Assembly (NCBI GenBank): GCA_002346525.1
Contig: DDZY01000088.1
Span: 10,844 to 20,377, forward strand
Reading direction: 5' to 3'
Origin: Proteobacteria bacterium UBA2996
GTDB lineage: Bacteria; Pseudomonadota; Gammaproteobacteria; Arenicellales; UBA868
DNA: 9,534 nt
Positions 1-7,179 of this stretch are shown here, one piece after another. The stretch's first letter is position 1. Each line of letters opens with the position of its first letter. The notes under the pieces were generated by a model. It was not told where the DNA came from. It saw only the letters and a program-made list of their open reading frames with translations, and searched no databases. The position numbers were made by a program, and so were the translations under genes.

Positions 1-515
1 ATTGCTTAAGCATGATCCTGAACACGCGAATTTCACTTGATTCGGAGATAATTTCGGCGTGAAAACTTCCGCCGCCAACATTTTGCGCTTCTGTTCATCT
101 ACATCCAAACCGTCCTTTCGGCCGGATTTTCTCTATGAGCCAGTCACAGCAGGATGGCCGCCAGCCAGGGAGTGCCGTGAGGTATCAGGAGACCACCGTT
201 TGCGCCGGATGACAGGTAATGTCGTCGCGCTTGATGCTTGGCCTCTCCCCGCTGACTCAGCACAGGTATCGGACTGATGCGACAAGGTTATGGCGGCAAA
301 CAAGCCTAAGCAACGCTCCAACAACGATCCGGTAGAGGATCAGCTGCGGTTTGAAGCCGCCCTTTATGGGGATTGGTACAGCCGCTCAATTTATACTTCT
401 TACGTTCGGGATCAATCTGACAAACGACCCGGTATTGACGCCTCCAATGAAAGAACTAACGGTCTTAAAGGACTTCCGGAAGATCACTGACAACCCGAGT
501 GCTGTTGACTTCTGT
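1..515. other. Left flank with no supportable gene
   Basis: I find no recognisable gene in this stretch, which lies downstream of the minus-strand operon. The plus strand has short open frames at 59-277 (GTG start) and 290-490. They share one reading frame and are separated by a single TGA at 275-277, but neither translation resembles a family I know, the third-position bias is weak, and neither start has a good ribosome-binding site. The first 13 codons of plus frame 2 (LLKHDPEHANFT, stop at 38-40) could be the tail of a gene entering from the left, but that is too short to judge. A 10-bp perfect palindrome, CTTCCGGAAG, lies at 473-482. I see no T-tract hairpin that would end the minus-strand operon. 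Confidence 0.5.
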
Positions 516-1031
516 CTAGCCCTGCCCCAACAACTGCGCCTTGATCTTTAAATCGAGCGCCTCATCTCCGATCCACGGGGAATGGATGATCTTGGCGACA
601 TTGGGATAATCACTTTTGGCTATCAGCTGGTCATTCAAAAACAGGCTCGTCGTTGCGCCTGCTACCAGCATCGCAAACCGATCACCCTCTTTAAAGTCTG
701 GAGTCTTGGAACGTACCCAGTCCATGGCGATGCTGAAATCCTTGTCCGGCTCAATGTGCTCAAACCCTTTATCCCAGCCTTTAAGAGACAAGTATCTTGG
801 AACGTCACGAAGATAAGTCAGTTCCACCAATGTCTCATTCGCGCCACGAATGAAATACCGCGCGTTGTACACATCAAGATCAAACGGTCCTACTTCTACC
901 AGCGCCTCTCCAACCAGCAAAAAAGATTGCCGGTTGAGTTCCCCAGCATTCGCCTCAACGCTGGTCAATAGCGCAAACGTCGCTGCGAGAATGCGAATGT
1001 ACAGACCCGCTTTCTTCTGTTTATTAACCAT
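516..1031 (-). CDS. Secreted chalcone-isomerase-like protein
   Basis: This 171-residue protein starts with a signal peptide: a basic stretch (KQKK), a hydrophobic core (about residues 10-22), and a probable cleavage site near ANA-GE at about residue 29. The mature part matches the bacterial chalcone-isomerase-like family (Chalcone_3 type): an early GEALVEVGPFDLDVYNARYF segment, then LTYLRDVPRYLSLKGWDKGF, a GDRFAMLV strand, FLNDQLIAKS, and a closing W-I-G-D...LK..LL segment. Plant chalcone isomerases cyclise flavonoids, but the bacterial secreted relatives have no established reaction and usually lack a flavonoid context, so enzyme activity should not be assumed; binding of a fatty acid or other hydrophobic ligand is equally possible. 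It is the last gene of a minus-strand operon, 44 bp after the DCC-family gene. The ATG at 1029-1031 is the start that gives a complete signal peptide; no clear Shine-Dalgarno precedes it. Confidence 0.8.
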   Translation of the reverse strand: MVNKQKKAGLYIRILAATFALLTSVEANAGELNRQSFLLVGEALVEVGPFDLDVYNARYFIRGANETLVELTYLRDVPRYLSLKGWDKGFEHIEPDKDFSIAMDWVRSKTPDFKEGDRFAMLVAGATTSLFLNDQLIAKSDYPNVAKIIHSPWIGDEALDLKIKAQLLGQG

Positions 1032-1075
1032 CGAGTGTCCGGCTGCAGTAAACGATTCCCTCTCAGGAAAATGGA

Positions 1076-1444
1076 TTAGTCAGACGCGGATGCGGCCTGG
1101 CAGTGGTCAAGTCGCTCAAAGCGCTTTTTGGCGAACCGGTCGTAAAGTGTCGCGGCCGCTTTATAACATCCCGGTAAACTGACCACTCTTCCGAGCAGGC
1201 GCCAGCGCGGCAAGGCCGCCCAAATCACCAAAAAGGCATCCACACCCACATGCACTGTGCCATCCGCGCTTTGTACATGCAGTCTTTCCAGCGCCGCCGC
1301 CTGTGAGATGCCAATCGCCTTAAGCGATGTGGGATCCGAGGCGATATCCGACCAACAAAAACGGCCGGGGGGCGCAATTTTTTGATAGTGACGAATCTCT
1401 CTTGAGCAGAGTCCACACTTGCCGTCAAAAAATACGGTGATCAT
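1076..1444 (-). CDS. DCC-family (DUF393) thiol-disulfide oxidoreductase-like protein
   Basis: This 122-residue protein has no signal peptide and is expected to be cytoplasmic. It opens with the family hallmark FFDGKCGLCSREI: Asp7, Cys10 and Cys13 form the D-x-x-C-x-x-C motif that names the DCC family, on a thioredoxin-like first strand. The rest also fits: an ISQAAALERLHV segment, then GVDAFLVIWAALPRWRLLG, an LPG turn, and a final LYDRFAKKRFERL helix. The length is normal for the family. The two cysteines suggest thiol-disulfide exchange, but no substrate is known for most members. It sits 17 bp downstream of the CIA30 gene and 44 bp upstream of the chalcone-isomerase-like gene on the same strand, so the three are probably co-transcribed. 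The ribosome-binding site is weak. Confidence 0.85.
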   Translation of the reverse strand: MITVFFDGKCGLCSREIRHYQKIAPPGRFCWSDIASDPTSLKAIGISQAAALERLHVQSADGTVHVGVDAFLVIWAALPRWRLLGRVVSLPGCYKAAATLYDRFAKKRFERLDHCQAASASD

Positions 1445-1461
1445 TCCAGTGCTTGAATAAC

Positions 1462-2019
1462 TCAGTAAAGTCGAATCTCGCCGATACTGATACTCGCCTC
1501 ATGATCGCGCCCGAAGGCGACAACACCCAGCGACTGAATATCCTCTGACGTGATGGTTTTTGGTAGAACACGACTTGAGCGATTGAAAGCGCTGAATGGA
1601 ACAGTCACTTCCTGCCAATCGCTGTCAGTTTTGAACCCAGCCTGATAGTACTGCCAGGGCAGCAACGTCCAGAATGAACGAAGATGTAGGAAATACTCTT
1701 CCCCGTTGCCTTTCACGGTCAGAATGATGCCCCGATAATCGCGACTTTTGTCGACAGAAAGCGGCCGCCTCGCTTGAATGAAACCGCCATTGTTTTCAGT
1801 ACTGACGGTGCCGGAAAGGGTCATGACGGTCCTTTCGTCGAGCCGATCAAATTGGATATCGCCCTGAGAAACGCCACCCATGACACCGTCGGCAATAAAT
1901 TCCCACCGAGATAACGGATCCCCGGAAAAATCTTCTACAACAAACTGATCGGCCAACGCCGTGGGAGCCTGCATAATGATAATTCCGATAAAACCCGCCC
2001 AGAAAACGCTTTTGCTCAT
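1462..2019 (-). CDS. Secreted CIA30-family protein
   Basis: This 185-residue protein begins with a signal peptide (hydrophobic core about residues 6-17, probable cleavage after ALA at about 23). The mature part is a CIA30 domain (complex I intermediate-associated protein 30, NDUFAF1 type), a galactose-binding-like beta sandwich. Typical blocks are visible: WEFIADGVMGGVSQGDI near the start, GTVSTENNGGFIQARRPL, YRGIILTVKGNGEEYFLHLR, the W-Q-Y-Y..GF.T segment, WQEVTVPFSAF, and a closing LGVVAFGRDHEASISIGEI. In mitochondria the family helps assemble complex I; a secreted bacterial copy cannot be assumed to do this, and carbohydrate, lipid or protein binding is as likely. It is the first gene of the minus-strand trio, facing the NTF2-fold gene across a 120-bp divergent gap. 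Confidence 0.85.
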   Translation of the reverse strand: MSKSVFWAGFIGIIIMQAPTALADQFVVEDFSGDPLSRWEFIADGVMGGVSQGDIQFDRLDERTVMTLSGTVSTENNGGFIQARRPLSVDKSRDYRGIILTVKGNGEEYFLHLRSFWTLLPWQYYQAGFKTDSDWQEVTVPFSAFNRSSRVLPKTITSEDIQSLGVVAFGRDHEASISIGEIRLY

Positions 2020-2139
2020 ATTTCGAGACTAAGCCGTCGTCCATCAATTCTGCGTGAAAGGGTCATCACCGTTCGCCCCGTTGTTCAGTTACAGTAAAGC
2101 CAATGGTTTCAAGGTCAGCAGCCTTCAGAAAGAGCCGGT
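2020..2139. promoter_or_regulatory. Divergent intergenic region
   Basis: This 120-bp gap separates the first gene of the minus-strand trio from the plus-strand NTF2-fold gene, so it must hold leftward promoter activity and probably rightward activity too. I could not find a convincing sigma-70 pair or a clear ECF-type promoter in either direction; the best leftward candidates match the -10 consensus at only about half the positions. The call rests on gene arrangement alone. Confidence 0.4.
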
Positions 2140-2538
2140 ATGCAAGACTCCCTGGAAGAAGTACTTTTTGCTAACGCCCGTTTTTATGAGGCGCTCGCGT
2201 CGGGGAATTTTGGCCTCATGCAAAGACTGTGGTCCGACACCGACGACGTCACATGCATCCACCCCGGGTGGGGCCCTGTTATCGGGCGAGAATCTGTCAT
2301 GAGGAGTTGGGAAACGATTCTTCAGAGTCCACCACAAATTGCCTGCACTGAACCCCGGGGGTTCGTCAGTGGGGAGTCTGCTTACGTCATCGCATATGAG
2401 AACCTGGGCGAAGGCCGGCTGATTGCAACCAACCTTTTCCGGTTGCAGAATGATGAATGGAAAATGATTCACCACCAGGCCGGTGTTGCGCGTCCCGTCA
2501 CTACGCAGCAACGCGCGTCCCATACCGCGATACACTGA
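2140..2538 (+). CDS. NTF2/SnoaL-like fold protein
   Basis: This 132-residue protein has no signal peptide or membrane segment. It reads as a single NTF2-like cone fold: an N-terminal helix ending in ANARFYEALASGNFGLMQRLW (about 10-30), the diagnostic CIHPGWGPVIGRESVMRSW block (about 44-63), and a C-terminal sheet with YENLGEGRLIATNLFRLQ followed by WKMIHHQAG. This His-Pro-Gly-Trp type is common among SnoaL-like/DUF4440 proteins; members include isomerases, dehydratases and proteins with only a ligand-binding role, so no reaction is assigned. The ATG at 2140 is supported by a purine-rich AGAAAGAG at 2127-2134. It is transcribed away from the CIA30 operon and toward the efflux genes, which begin 129 bp later; whether it is co-transcribed with them is unclear. 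Confidence 0.8.
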   Translation: MQDSLEEVLFANARFYEALASGNFGLMQRLWSDTDDVTCIHPGWGPVIGRESVMRSWETILQSPPQIACTEPRGFVSGESAYVIAYENLGEGRLIATNLFRLQNDEWKMIHHQAGVARPVTTQQRASHTAIH

Positions 2539-2567
2539 TCATGCCTGATGGTTACCGAATTAAGTCC

Positions 2568-2584
2568 CGTTAGACCGACTAACG
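2568..2584. repeat. Short inverted repeat upstream of efflux genes
   Basis: CGTTAG and CTAACG form a perfect 6-bp dyad around a 5-nt centre, 30 bp after the stop of the NTF2-fold gene. No T-run follows, so it is not a normal terminator. It could be a repressor operator for the efflux operon or simply chance. Confidence 0.3.
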
Positions 2585-2602
2585 CAGGACTCTCATTCGC
2601 AA

Positions 2603-2624
2603 CTGGAAATATAAGATAATCCAG
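2603..2624. promoter_or_regulatory. Possible -10 region flanked by a dyad, upstream of efflux operon
   Basis: An AT-rich core holds two overlapping -10-like hexamers, TATAAG (2610-2615) and GATAAT (2615-2620). It is flanked by CTGGA (2603-2607) and TCCAG (2620-2624), a 5-bp inverted repeat. No good -35 element lies at the right distance, so a promoter here would be weak or need an activator. A private promoter would fit the 129-bp gap before the adaptor gene. Confidence 0.3.
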
Positions 2625-2667
2625 CGACTCAGCCGTACTCTCTCTTTCAAGCCATCCTGAATTCCCA

Positions 2668-3798
2668 ATGACCTTCAGCAAGCAGATCGTGATTGTTGCA
2701 ATTGTCGCGGCAGTGGGCGCCAGCGCGTACTACTCCTGGCCGTCTGTGAAAATAGACCCGGCGTCTTCGAGACCTGCAACCAAGATCCCTCGTCAACCTG
2801 GTGTAGTCGAAACCTCTGCTGCCACCTTGCAGCGCATCGGACGTGTTATCGAGGCGGTCGGTACCACCCGGGCGGCACGCTCCGTCGAAATTGCCCCGCT
2901 GTCAGCCGGCCGTGTTGTGGAGTCGCGGCTGTCACAGGGAGCAGAAGTCAAATCCCGTTCTTTGCTGCTCGCGTTGGATTCAGTCATTGAGAAAGCCGAT
3001 GTACTCGAAGCTAAAGCCCGTCTTGAAGAGGCATCTCGAGCTCTACAGCGCTCAGACAGCCTGACGCAATCGAGCGGGATGTCTCAGGCTGCTATCGATA
3101 ATTTAAAGGCCCAGGCCAAGATCGCCCGAGCCCAGCTGGAGAGAGCCAACAAAAGGCTGGAAGACCGGTTTTTACGGGCGCCGTTTTCGGGCTTCATCAG
3201 TCTCTCTGACATCGAAACCGGATCGCGGGTAAAGGCGGGTGAAGTGGTTGCCGTTTTGGATGATCTTTCTGGTGTACTCGTCGAATTCTCAATCCCGGAA
3301 GATCACTTTGGCTCGCTTCAGGCAGGCGACACTCTGACAGCGCGAGCAGCGGCCTTCCCGGGTCGTAATTTTACGGGCACAATCGATGCGATCGACACCC
3401 GGGTCGACACCGCCTCGCGCTCCTTCAAAGTGCGCGGCTTCATCAAGAATGCCGATCGGGCTCTGCCCGCGGGCATGTTCATGCATGTCAGTATCGCCGT
3501 AGAAGAAAACGAAGCTCTGGTTGTTCCCGAAGATGCACTTATGATCGACGAAGGCCAACATTTTGTTTTTCGATTGAACCCGGCCAAAGAGCCCGATCTT
3601 TTCCGGATCGATAAGCGTGAGGTCAGTATCGGCCGGCGGGGATTCGGCTATGTGGAACTCACCGAGGGGATAGCCCCAGGCGATGAGGTCGTCACACGAG
3701 GCATTCAAAAGGTCCGCCCAGGAGCGATGGTCAAAAAACGTGATCTTGCAACCGCCGGCAGCCCTGATGCGGCCAACTCAGCCGACAGTGATTCCTGA
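2668..3798 (+). CDS. RND efflux periplasmic adaptor (membrane fusion protein)
   Basis: This 376-residue AcrA/MdtA-type adaptor would link an inner-membrane RND pump to an outer-membrane channel. Residues 5-23 are a hydrophobic N-terminal anchor or uncleaved signal; there is no lipobox cysteine. A lipoyl half-domain follows (about 70-105, VEIAPLSAGRVVESRLSQGA), then a short alpha-helical hairpin (about 106-167, rich in Ala, Glu, Lys and Arg), the second lipoyl half with the hallmark LRAPFSGFIS (169-178), a beta-barrel domain (about 203-280) and a membrane-proximal domain (about 281-355, with VVPEDALM). The hairpin is short for an adaptor. The tail is Ala/Ser/Asp-rich. The pump gene follows after 48 bp on the same strand. 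The ATG at 2668 lacks a good Shine-Dalgarno but gives a sensible membrane anchor. Confidence 0.92.
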   Translation: MTFSKQIVIVAIVAAVGASAYYSWPSVKIDPASSRPATKIPRQPGVVETSAATLQRIGRVIEAVGTTRAARSVEIAPLSAGRVVESRLSQGAEVKSRSLLLALDSVIEKADVLEAKARLEEASRALQRSDSLTQSSGMSQAAIDNLKAQAKIARAQLERANKRLEDRFLRAPFSGFISLSDIETGSRVKAGEVVAVLDDLSGVLVEFSIPEDHFGSLQAGDTLTARAAAFPGRNFTGTIDAIDTRVDTASRSFKVRGFIKNADRALPAGMFMHVSIAVEENEALVVPEDALMIDEGQHFVFRLNPAKEPDLFRIDKREVSIGRRGFGYVELTEGIAPGDEVVTRGIQKVRPGAMVKKRDLATAGSPDAANSADSDS

Positions 3799-3846
3799 CC
3801 GGTTGCACCTGTTCCGATCCCATTCGAGACTGCTTAACGGTATCCC

Positions 3847-6800
3847 GTGATGGCGCGACGCGGCAACGCCCTTTCTGACATCGCGATTCGTCGCCCGGTC
3901 ACGACGATTGTCGCAAGTCTTCTGATCATTACGGCAGGCATCGCGGCGCTTCAATCCATTCCGATCCGTGAGCTACCGGATGTAGATCGCAGCGTGGTAA
4001 CAGTCAGCACAAGCTACCAGGGCGCCTCACCCCAGGTAATTGATACCGATATCACTGAAGTTATCGAAAGCGCCATTTCTGGTGTCGCCGGTGTCGAGTC
4101 ACTGAGCTCCCAAAGCCGGCGCGGGAAAAGCCGTACCGTGGTCGAATTTCAGTCGGGTCGTGACATCGATGAGGCCACCAATGATATTCGAGACGCGGTG
4201 GGCAGAGCCCGCGGCGCCCTGCCCGATGATGTTGACGAGCCGATCATCCTCAAGAGCGACAGCGACGCTGATCCTGTCATGCGAATCGGCGTGTCTTCCA
4301 GCCGACACTCCCCCGAGGCGATTACCGATTACGTAGAACGATTTATTGTGGATCGACTGTCGACACTGGCGGGCGTGGCCAGCGTAGATGTTCGGGGTGA
4401 ACGGCGGTTTGCGATCCGGATCTGGCTGGACCGTCAAGCGCTGGCGGCGCGTAACCTGACGGTAGCCGAGATCCAGCAGGCAATCAGTCGGAGTAACCTG
4501 GAATTACCCGCGGGGGATATCACCTCCCGGGAGCGTATTCTTGAAATCCGGCTGGATGGCCGGCTCAGCACCCCGGAGGATTTTCAAAACATTGTGCTCC
4601 GGGAAATCGATGGCTATCCGGTTCGCCTCGGTGATGTCGCGCTGATCGAACATGGCGTTGAAGACGACAGCCTGATCGTGCGCGCCAACGGCCAGCCGGC
4701 GGTTGGCCTGTCAGTACTTCGGCAGAGTCAAGCGAACACCATGGAGATCTCAAAGCGTGTGCGGGCTGAGATCAAGCGAATCGCCAAGACACTGCCCGAG
4801 GGAATGAAGATCATCGTAGGCTCGGATGATGCCCTCTTTATCGCAGCATCCATCAGGGAAGTCCTGATCGCCCTCAGTATCTCACTGGCACTTGTGATAG
4901 TCGTGATTGTGCTCTTTCTGCGCTCGTTCCTCACGGCACTGGTGCCAATCGTCACCATTCCGGTCACCCTGATTGGCTGCATCGGCATGATCTATACACT
5001 CGGATTTTCCATCAACCTCATTACGCTACTCGCCCTGCTGCTTGCTATCGGACTGGTTGTCGATGATGCCATCGTAGTCCTTGAGAACATCAAGCGTCGT
5101 ATCGAAAACGGCGAACCGGTGCTGCGCGCAGCGACCGAGGGCACCCGGCAGGTCCTCTTTGCCGTGTTGGCAACGTCGGTCACATTGATCGCCACCTTTG
5201 TCCCGATCTCCTTGCTTGAAGGGCAAGTCGGTCGACTCTTCAGCGAGTTTGGTCTTATCCTGGCAGCGGCAGTCGTTATCTCAACTTTTGTAGCGCTCAC
5301 ACTCTGCCCCATGATGGCGTCCCGGATACTGCAGCCGGCAGAGTCCGTCTCCCCGGCCGAGAAAGGGGAACCGAACAGCGACGCACGTACGCATCTGCCA
5401 CAGTCATGGATGAGTCGCGGTTATAACGCGATCCTAACGCGTGCGATCGATGCACCCGTTCTTGTGATTTCTCTGGCGGTGGTTTTTTCACTGGGCGGTG
5501 TCGCGCTTTACGACACACTGCCAAGAGAGCTGGCTCCCAGAGAGGACCGGGGCGTCGCCTTCATCCCGATGACTGCTCCGCCGGGATCCACCTCGGCCTA
5601 TACGGATTCTCAAGCACGGATTATTGAACGCGATCTGCTGCCCTTTCAGGAGGACGGCAGCATCGAAACGGTCTACAGCATCGTTGGCTGGGGCAACCGG
5701 CCTCATCGTGGATTCGTGGTGATGCGTTTGGCACATTGGGATGAGCGGGAAGCCTCACAAGGAGAACTGGTTCGGCAAATGCGTCCGATTACCCGCAGGC
5801 TGATTGGTGCAAGAGCCGGCGTTGCCAGTCCGGCCGGACTCGGTTTGCGCGGCAGTTCCACCCCGCTTCGAATCGTAGTGGGCGGTCCTGACTTTGAAGA
5901 GGTCAAGCGTACAGCGGCTGAACTGCTACGGTACGCCGAGTCCAATGATGGCCTCATTAATCCGGGAATGGATTACGAGGAGAGTCAGCCGCAAATCGAC
6001 CTCAAACTTGATCGACAACGCGCAGACGATCTAGGCGTCAGCGTTGAAGAGATCGCGTTCACCCTGCAGTCGATGTTTGCCTCTAAAAAGGTGAGCTCCT
6101 ACCTAGACCGGGGACGGGAATATCCCGTCATCATTCAGGCGCAAAAAAAAGACCGGCGTGACATCAGCAGTCTGGAAAACGTATTCGTGCGCTCGATTGA
6201 CCCGGATTCCGGGGCCCGCAAACTGGTGCCGCTCAGTGTATTTGTCTCTGCTACAGAAAACGCGACAGCGGCGCAGTTGCGCCGCTTTGACCGGCTTCCG
6301 TCCATCACGATCTCCGCAGGTCTTTCTCCAGACTACACGCTTGGCCAGGCCGTGGCGTTCATGGAACAAGGCGCAAAATCCATTCTGCCGAGCAGCATCA
6401 AGATGAGTTACTCGGGGCAATCCAAAGTCTTCAGGAGTGCTTCCGGCGGGGTGCTGCTGAGTTTTTCGTTTGCCCTGCTGATCATCTTCCTGGTGCTGGC
6501 GGCGCAATTCGAGAGTTTTGTCAGCCCTCTGGTGATTATCCTGTCAGTCCCCCTGGCCGTAGCCGGCGCGATCTACTCGCTCACCGTGATGGGACTGTCT
6601 CTTAATGTGTACAGTCAGATCGGGATCATGCTGCTGATTGGACTCATGGCAAAGAACGGCATACTGATTGTTGAATTTGCCAATCAACTGCGTTCGGCGG
6701 GCAGATCGGTTCGAGAGGCCGTGCTCGAAGCGTCTACCCTGCGGCTTCGCCCCATCGTCATGACCGTAATCTCAACCATCCTCGGGGCCACGCCTCTCGT

Positions 6801-6969
6801 CCTCGCGAGCGGTGCCGGCGCAGAAAGCCGGATCGCGATCGGCTGGGTGATTGTGGGCGGTCTTGGACTAGCCCTGATACTGACTTTGTTCCTGACGCCC
6901 CTTCTGTATAACCTGATGGCGGGGTTTTCCAAGCCCTCCCGCCCTCAGGCGTCGGATATCCAGGGCTGA
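3847..6969 (+). CDS. RND efflux pump, inner-membrane permease (HAE1/AcrB type)
   Basis: This 1040-residue proton-driven exporter is close in length to AcrB (1049). TM1 is at about 17-36 (RRPVTTIVASLL...), followed by the first large periplasmic loop, the TM2-TM6 block from about residue 335, a cytoplasmic linker (about 496-520, Glu/Pro/Ser-rich), the second periplasmic loop starting near PRELAPREDRG (559), and the C-terminal TM block. The proton-relay residues are intact: Asp406-Asp407 in GLVVDDAIVVLENI and Lys936 in LIGLMAKNGILIVEFANQL, matching Asp407, Asp408 and Lys940 of AcrB. It pairs with the adaptor gene just upstream. The substrate cannot be read from sequence. The start is either GTG 3847 or the adjoining ATG 3850; the upstream ribosome site is weak, so the choice is open. 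No TolC-like gene or regulator is in the window. Confidence 0.95.
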   Translation: MMARRGNALSDIAIRRPVTTIVASLLIITAGIAALQSIPIRELPDVDRSVVTVSTSYQGASPQVIDTDITEVIESAISGVAGVESLSSQSRRGKSRTVVEFQSGRDIDEATNDIRDAVGRARGALPDDVDEPIILKSDSDADPVMRIGVSSSRHSPEAITDYVERFIVDRLSTLAGVASVDVRGERRFAIRIWLDRQALAARNLTVAEIQQAISRSNLELPAGDITSRERILEIRLDGRLSTPEDFQNIVLREIDGYPVRLGDVALIEHGVEDDSLIVRANGQPAVGLSVLRQSQANTMEISKRVRAEIKRIAKTLPEGMKIIVGSDDALFIAASIREVLIALSISLALVIVVIVLFLRSFLTALVPIVTIPVTLIGCIGMIYTLGFSINLITLLALLLAIGLVVDDAIVVLENIKRRIENGEPVLRAATEGTRQVLFAVLATSVTLIATFVPISLLEGQVGRLFSEFGLILAAAVVISTFVALTLCPMMASRILQPAESVSPAEKGEPNSDARTHLPQSWMSRGYNAILTRAIDAPVLVISLAVVFSLGGVALYDTLPRELAPREDRGVAFIPMTAPPGSTSAYTDSQARIIERDLLPFQEDGSIETVYSIVGWGNRPHRGFVVMRLAHWDEREASQGELVRQMRPITRRLIGARAGVASPAGLGLRGSSTPLRIVVGGPDFEEVKRTAAELLRYAESNDGLINPGMDYEESQPQIDLKLDRQRADDLGVSVEEIAFTLQSMFASKKVSSYLDRGREYPVIIQAQKKDRRDISSLENVFVRSIDPDSGARKLVPLSVFVSATENATAAQLRRFDRLPSITISAGLSPDYTLGQAVAFMEQGAKSILPSSIKMSYSGQSKVFRSASGGVLLSFSFALLIIFLVLAAQFESFVSPLVIILSVPLAVAGAIYSLTVMGLSLNVYSQIGIMLLIGLMAKNGILIVEFANQLRSAGRSVREAVLEASTLRLRPIVMTVISTILGATPLVLASGAGAESRIAIGWVIVGGLGLALILTLFLTPLLYNLMAGFSKPSRPQASDIQG

Positions 6970-7091
6970 ATCCTGGCTGCCAACCCCATCAATCCGACTT
7001 CACAGATAAGTAGATCAAGCAGGGGATATTTCCCCACCATCACCGTTTCTGATCCTTTGATTGCAGATTCTCAGAAAACACATTGATTTAG
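6970..7091. other. Gap between efflux operon and ABC importer
   Basis: No gene is visible here. Two short dyads are present: CCAGG/CCTGG (6960-6964 and 6972-6976), which spans the pump stop codon, and GGGGA/TCCCC (7022-7026 and 7031-7035) with a 4-nt loop. Neither is followed by a T-run, so I do not call an intrinsic terminator; the efflux transcript may end by Rho or run on. Confidence 0.45.
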
Positions 7092-7120
7092 TTGAAATCT
7101 TTCCTCGCTAGGGGTCTAAT
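7092..7120 (+). promoter_or_regulatory. Sigma-70-type promoter of the ABC importer
   Basis: A -35 hexamer TTGAAA (7092-7097, five of six consensus bases) and a -10 hexamer TCTAAT (7115-7120, five of six) are separated by the ideal 17 bp. Transcription would start near 7127, giving a leader of about 53 nt before the binding-protein ATG at 7180. This is the clearest promoter in the window and fits the high expression expected of a periplasmic binding protein. Confidence 0.7.
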
Positions 7121-7130
7121 CTACCGACCC
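7112..7130. promoter_or_regulatory. Operator-like dyad over the -10 and start site
   Basis: GGGTC (7112-7116) and GACCC (7126-7130) are perfect inverted arms around a 9-nt centre. The left arm overlaps the -10 hexamer and the right arm covers the predicted transcription start, the usual place for a repressor site. A smaller dyad, GATTT/AAATC (7085-7089 and 7095-7099), overlaps the -35. The arms are only 5 bp long, so chance is a real alternative. Confidence 0.35.
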
Positions 7131-7167
7131 TGTAAAAAAACAGCGGCAACAAAGTTTTACCCAACCG

Positions 7168-7173
7168 AAGGAG
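7168..7173 (+). promoter_or_regulatory. Strong ribosome-binding site of the binding protein
   Basis: AAGGAG lies 6 nt before the ATG at 7180 and fixes that start codon. It contrasts with the weak sites ahead of the other genes in the window and fits a highly translated product. Confidence 0.8.
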
Positions 7174-7179
7174 TTAACC

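Noticed and set aside
275..277. TGA as a selenocysteine codon
   Set aside because: No selenoprotein family match and no evident selenocysteine-insertion stem after it; the surrounding frame is itself doubtful.
473..482. CTTCCGGAAG palindrome as a terminator or attachment site
   Set aside because: A 10-bp palindrome without a loop, T-tract, repeat copy or neighbouring integrase is most likely chance.
582..971. 129-codon plus-strand frame opposite the chalcone-isomerase-like gene
   Set aside because: It lies wholly antisense to a gene with a clear family match and signal peptide, and its own product looks like nothing known.
2020..2139. RpoE/ChrR-type ECF promoter ahead of the CIA30 operon
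   Set aside because: I looked for this because of the gene families, but found only a TGATGA-like fragment with no matching -10 element.
2125..2535. 136-codon minus-strand frame opposite the NTF2-fold gene
   Set aside because: The plus strand carries the recognised His-Pro-Gly-Trp fold with a plausible ribosome site; the antisense product has no family features.
7022..7035. GGGGA-TATT-TCCCC as terminator of the efflux operon
   Set aside because: The stem is only 5 bp and no T-run follows, so intrinsic termination is not supported.
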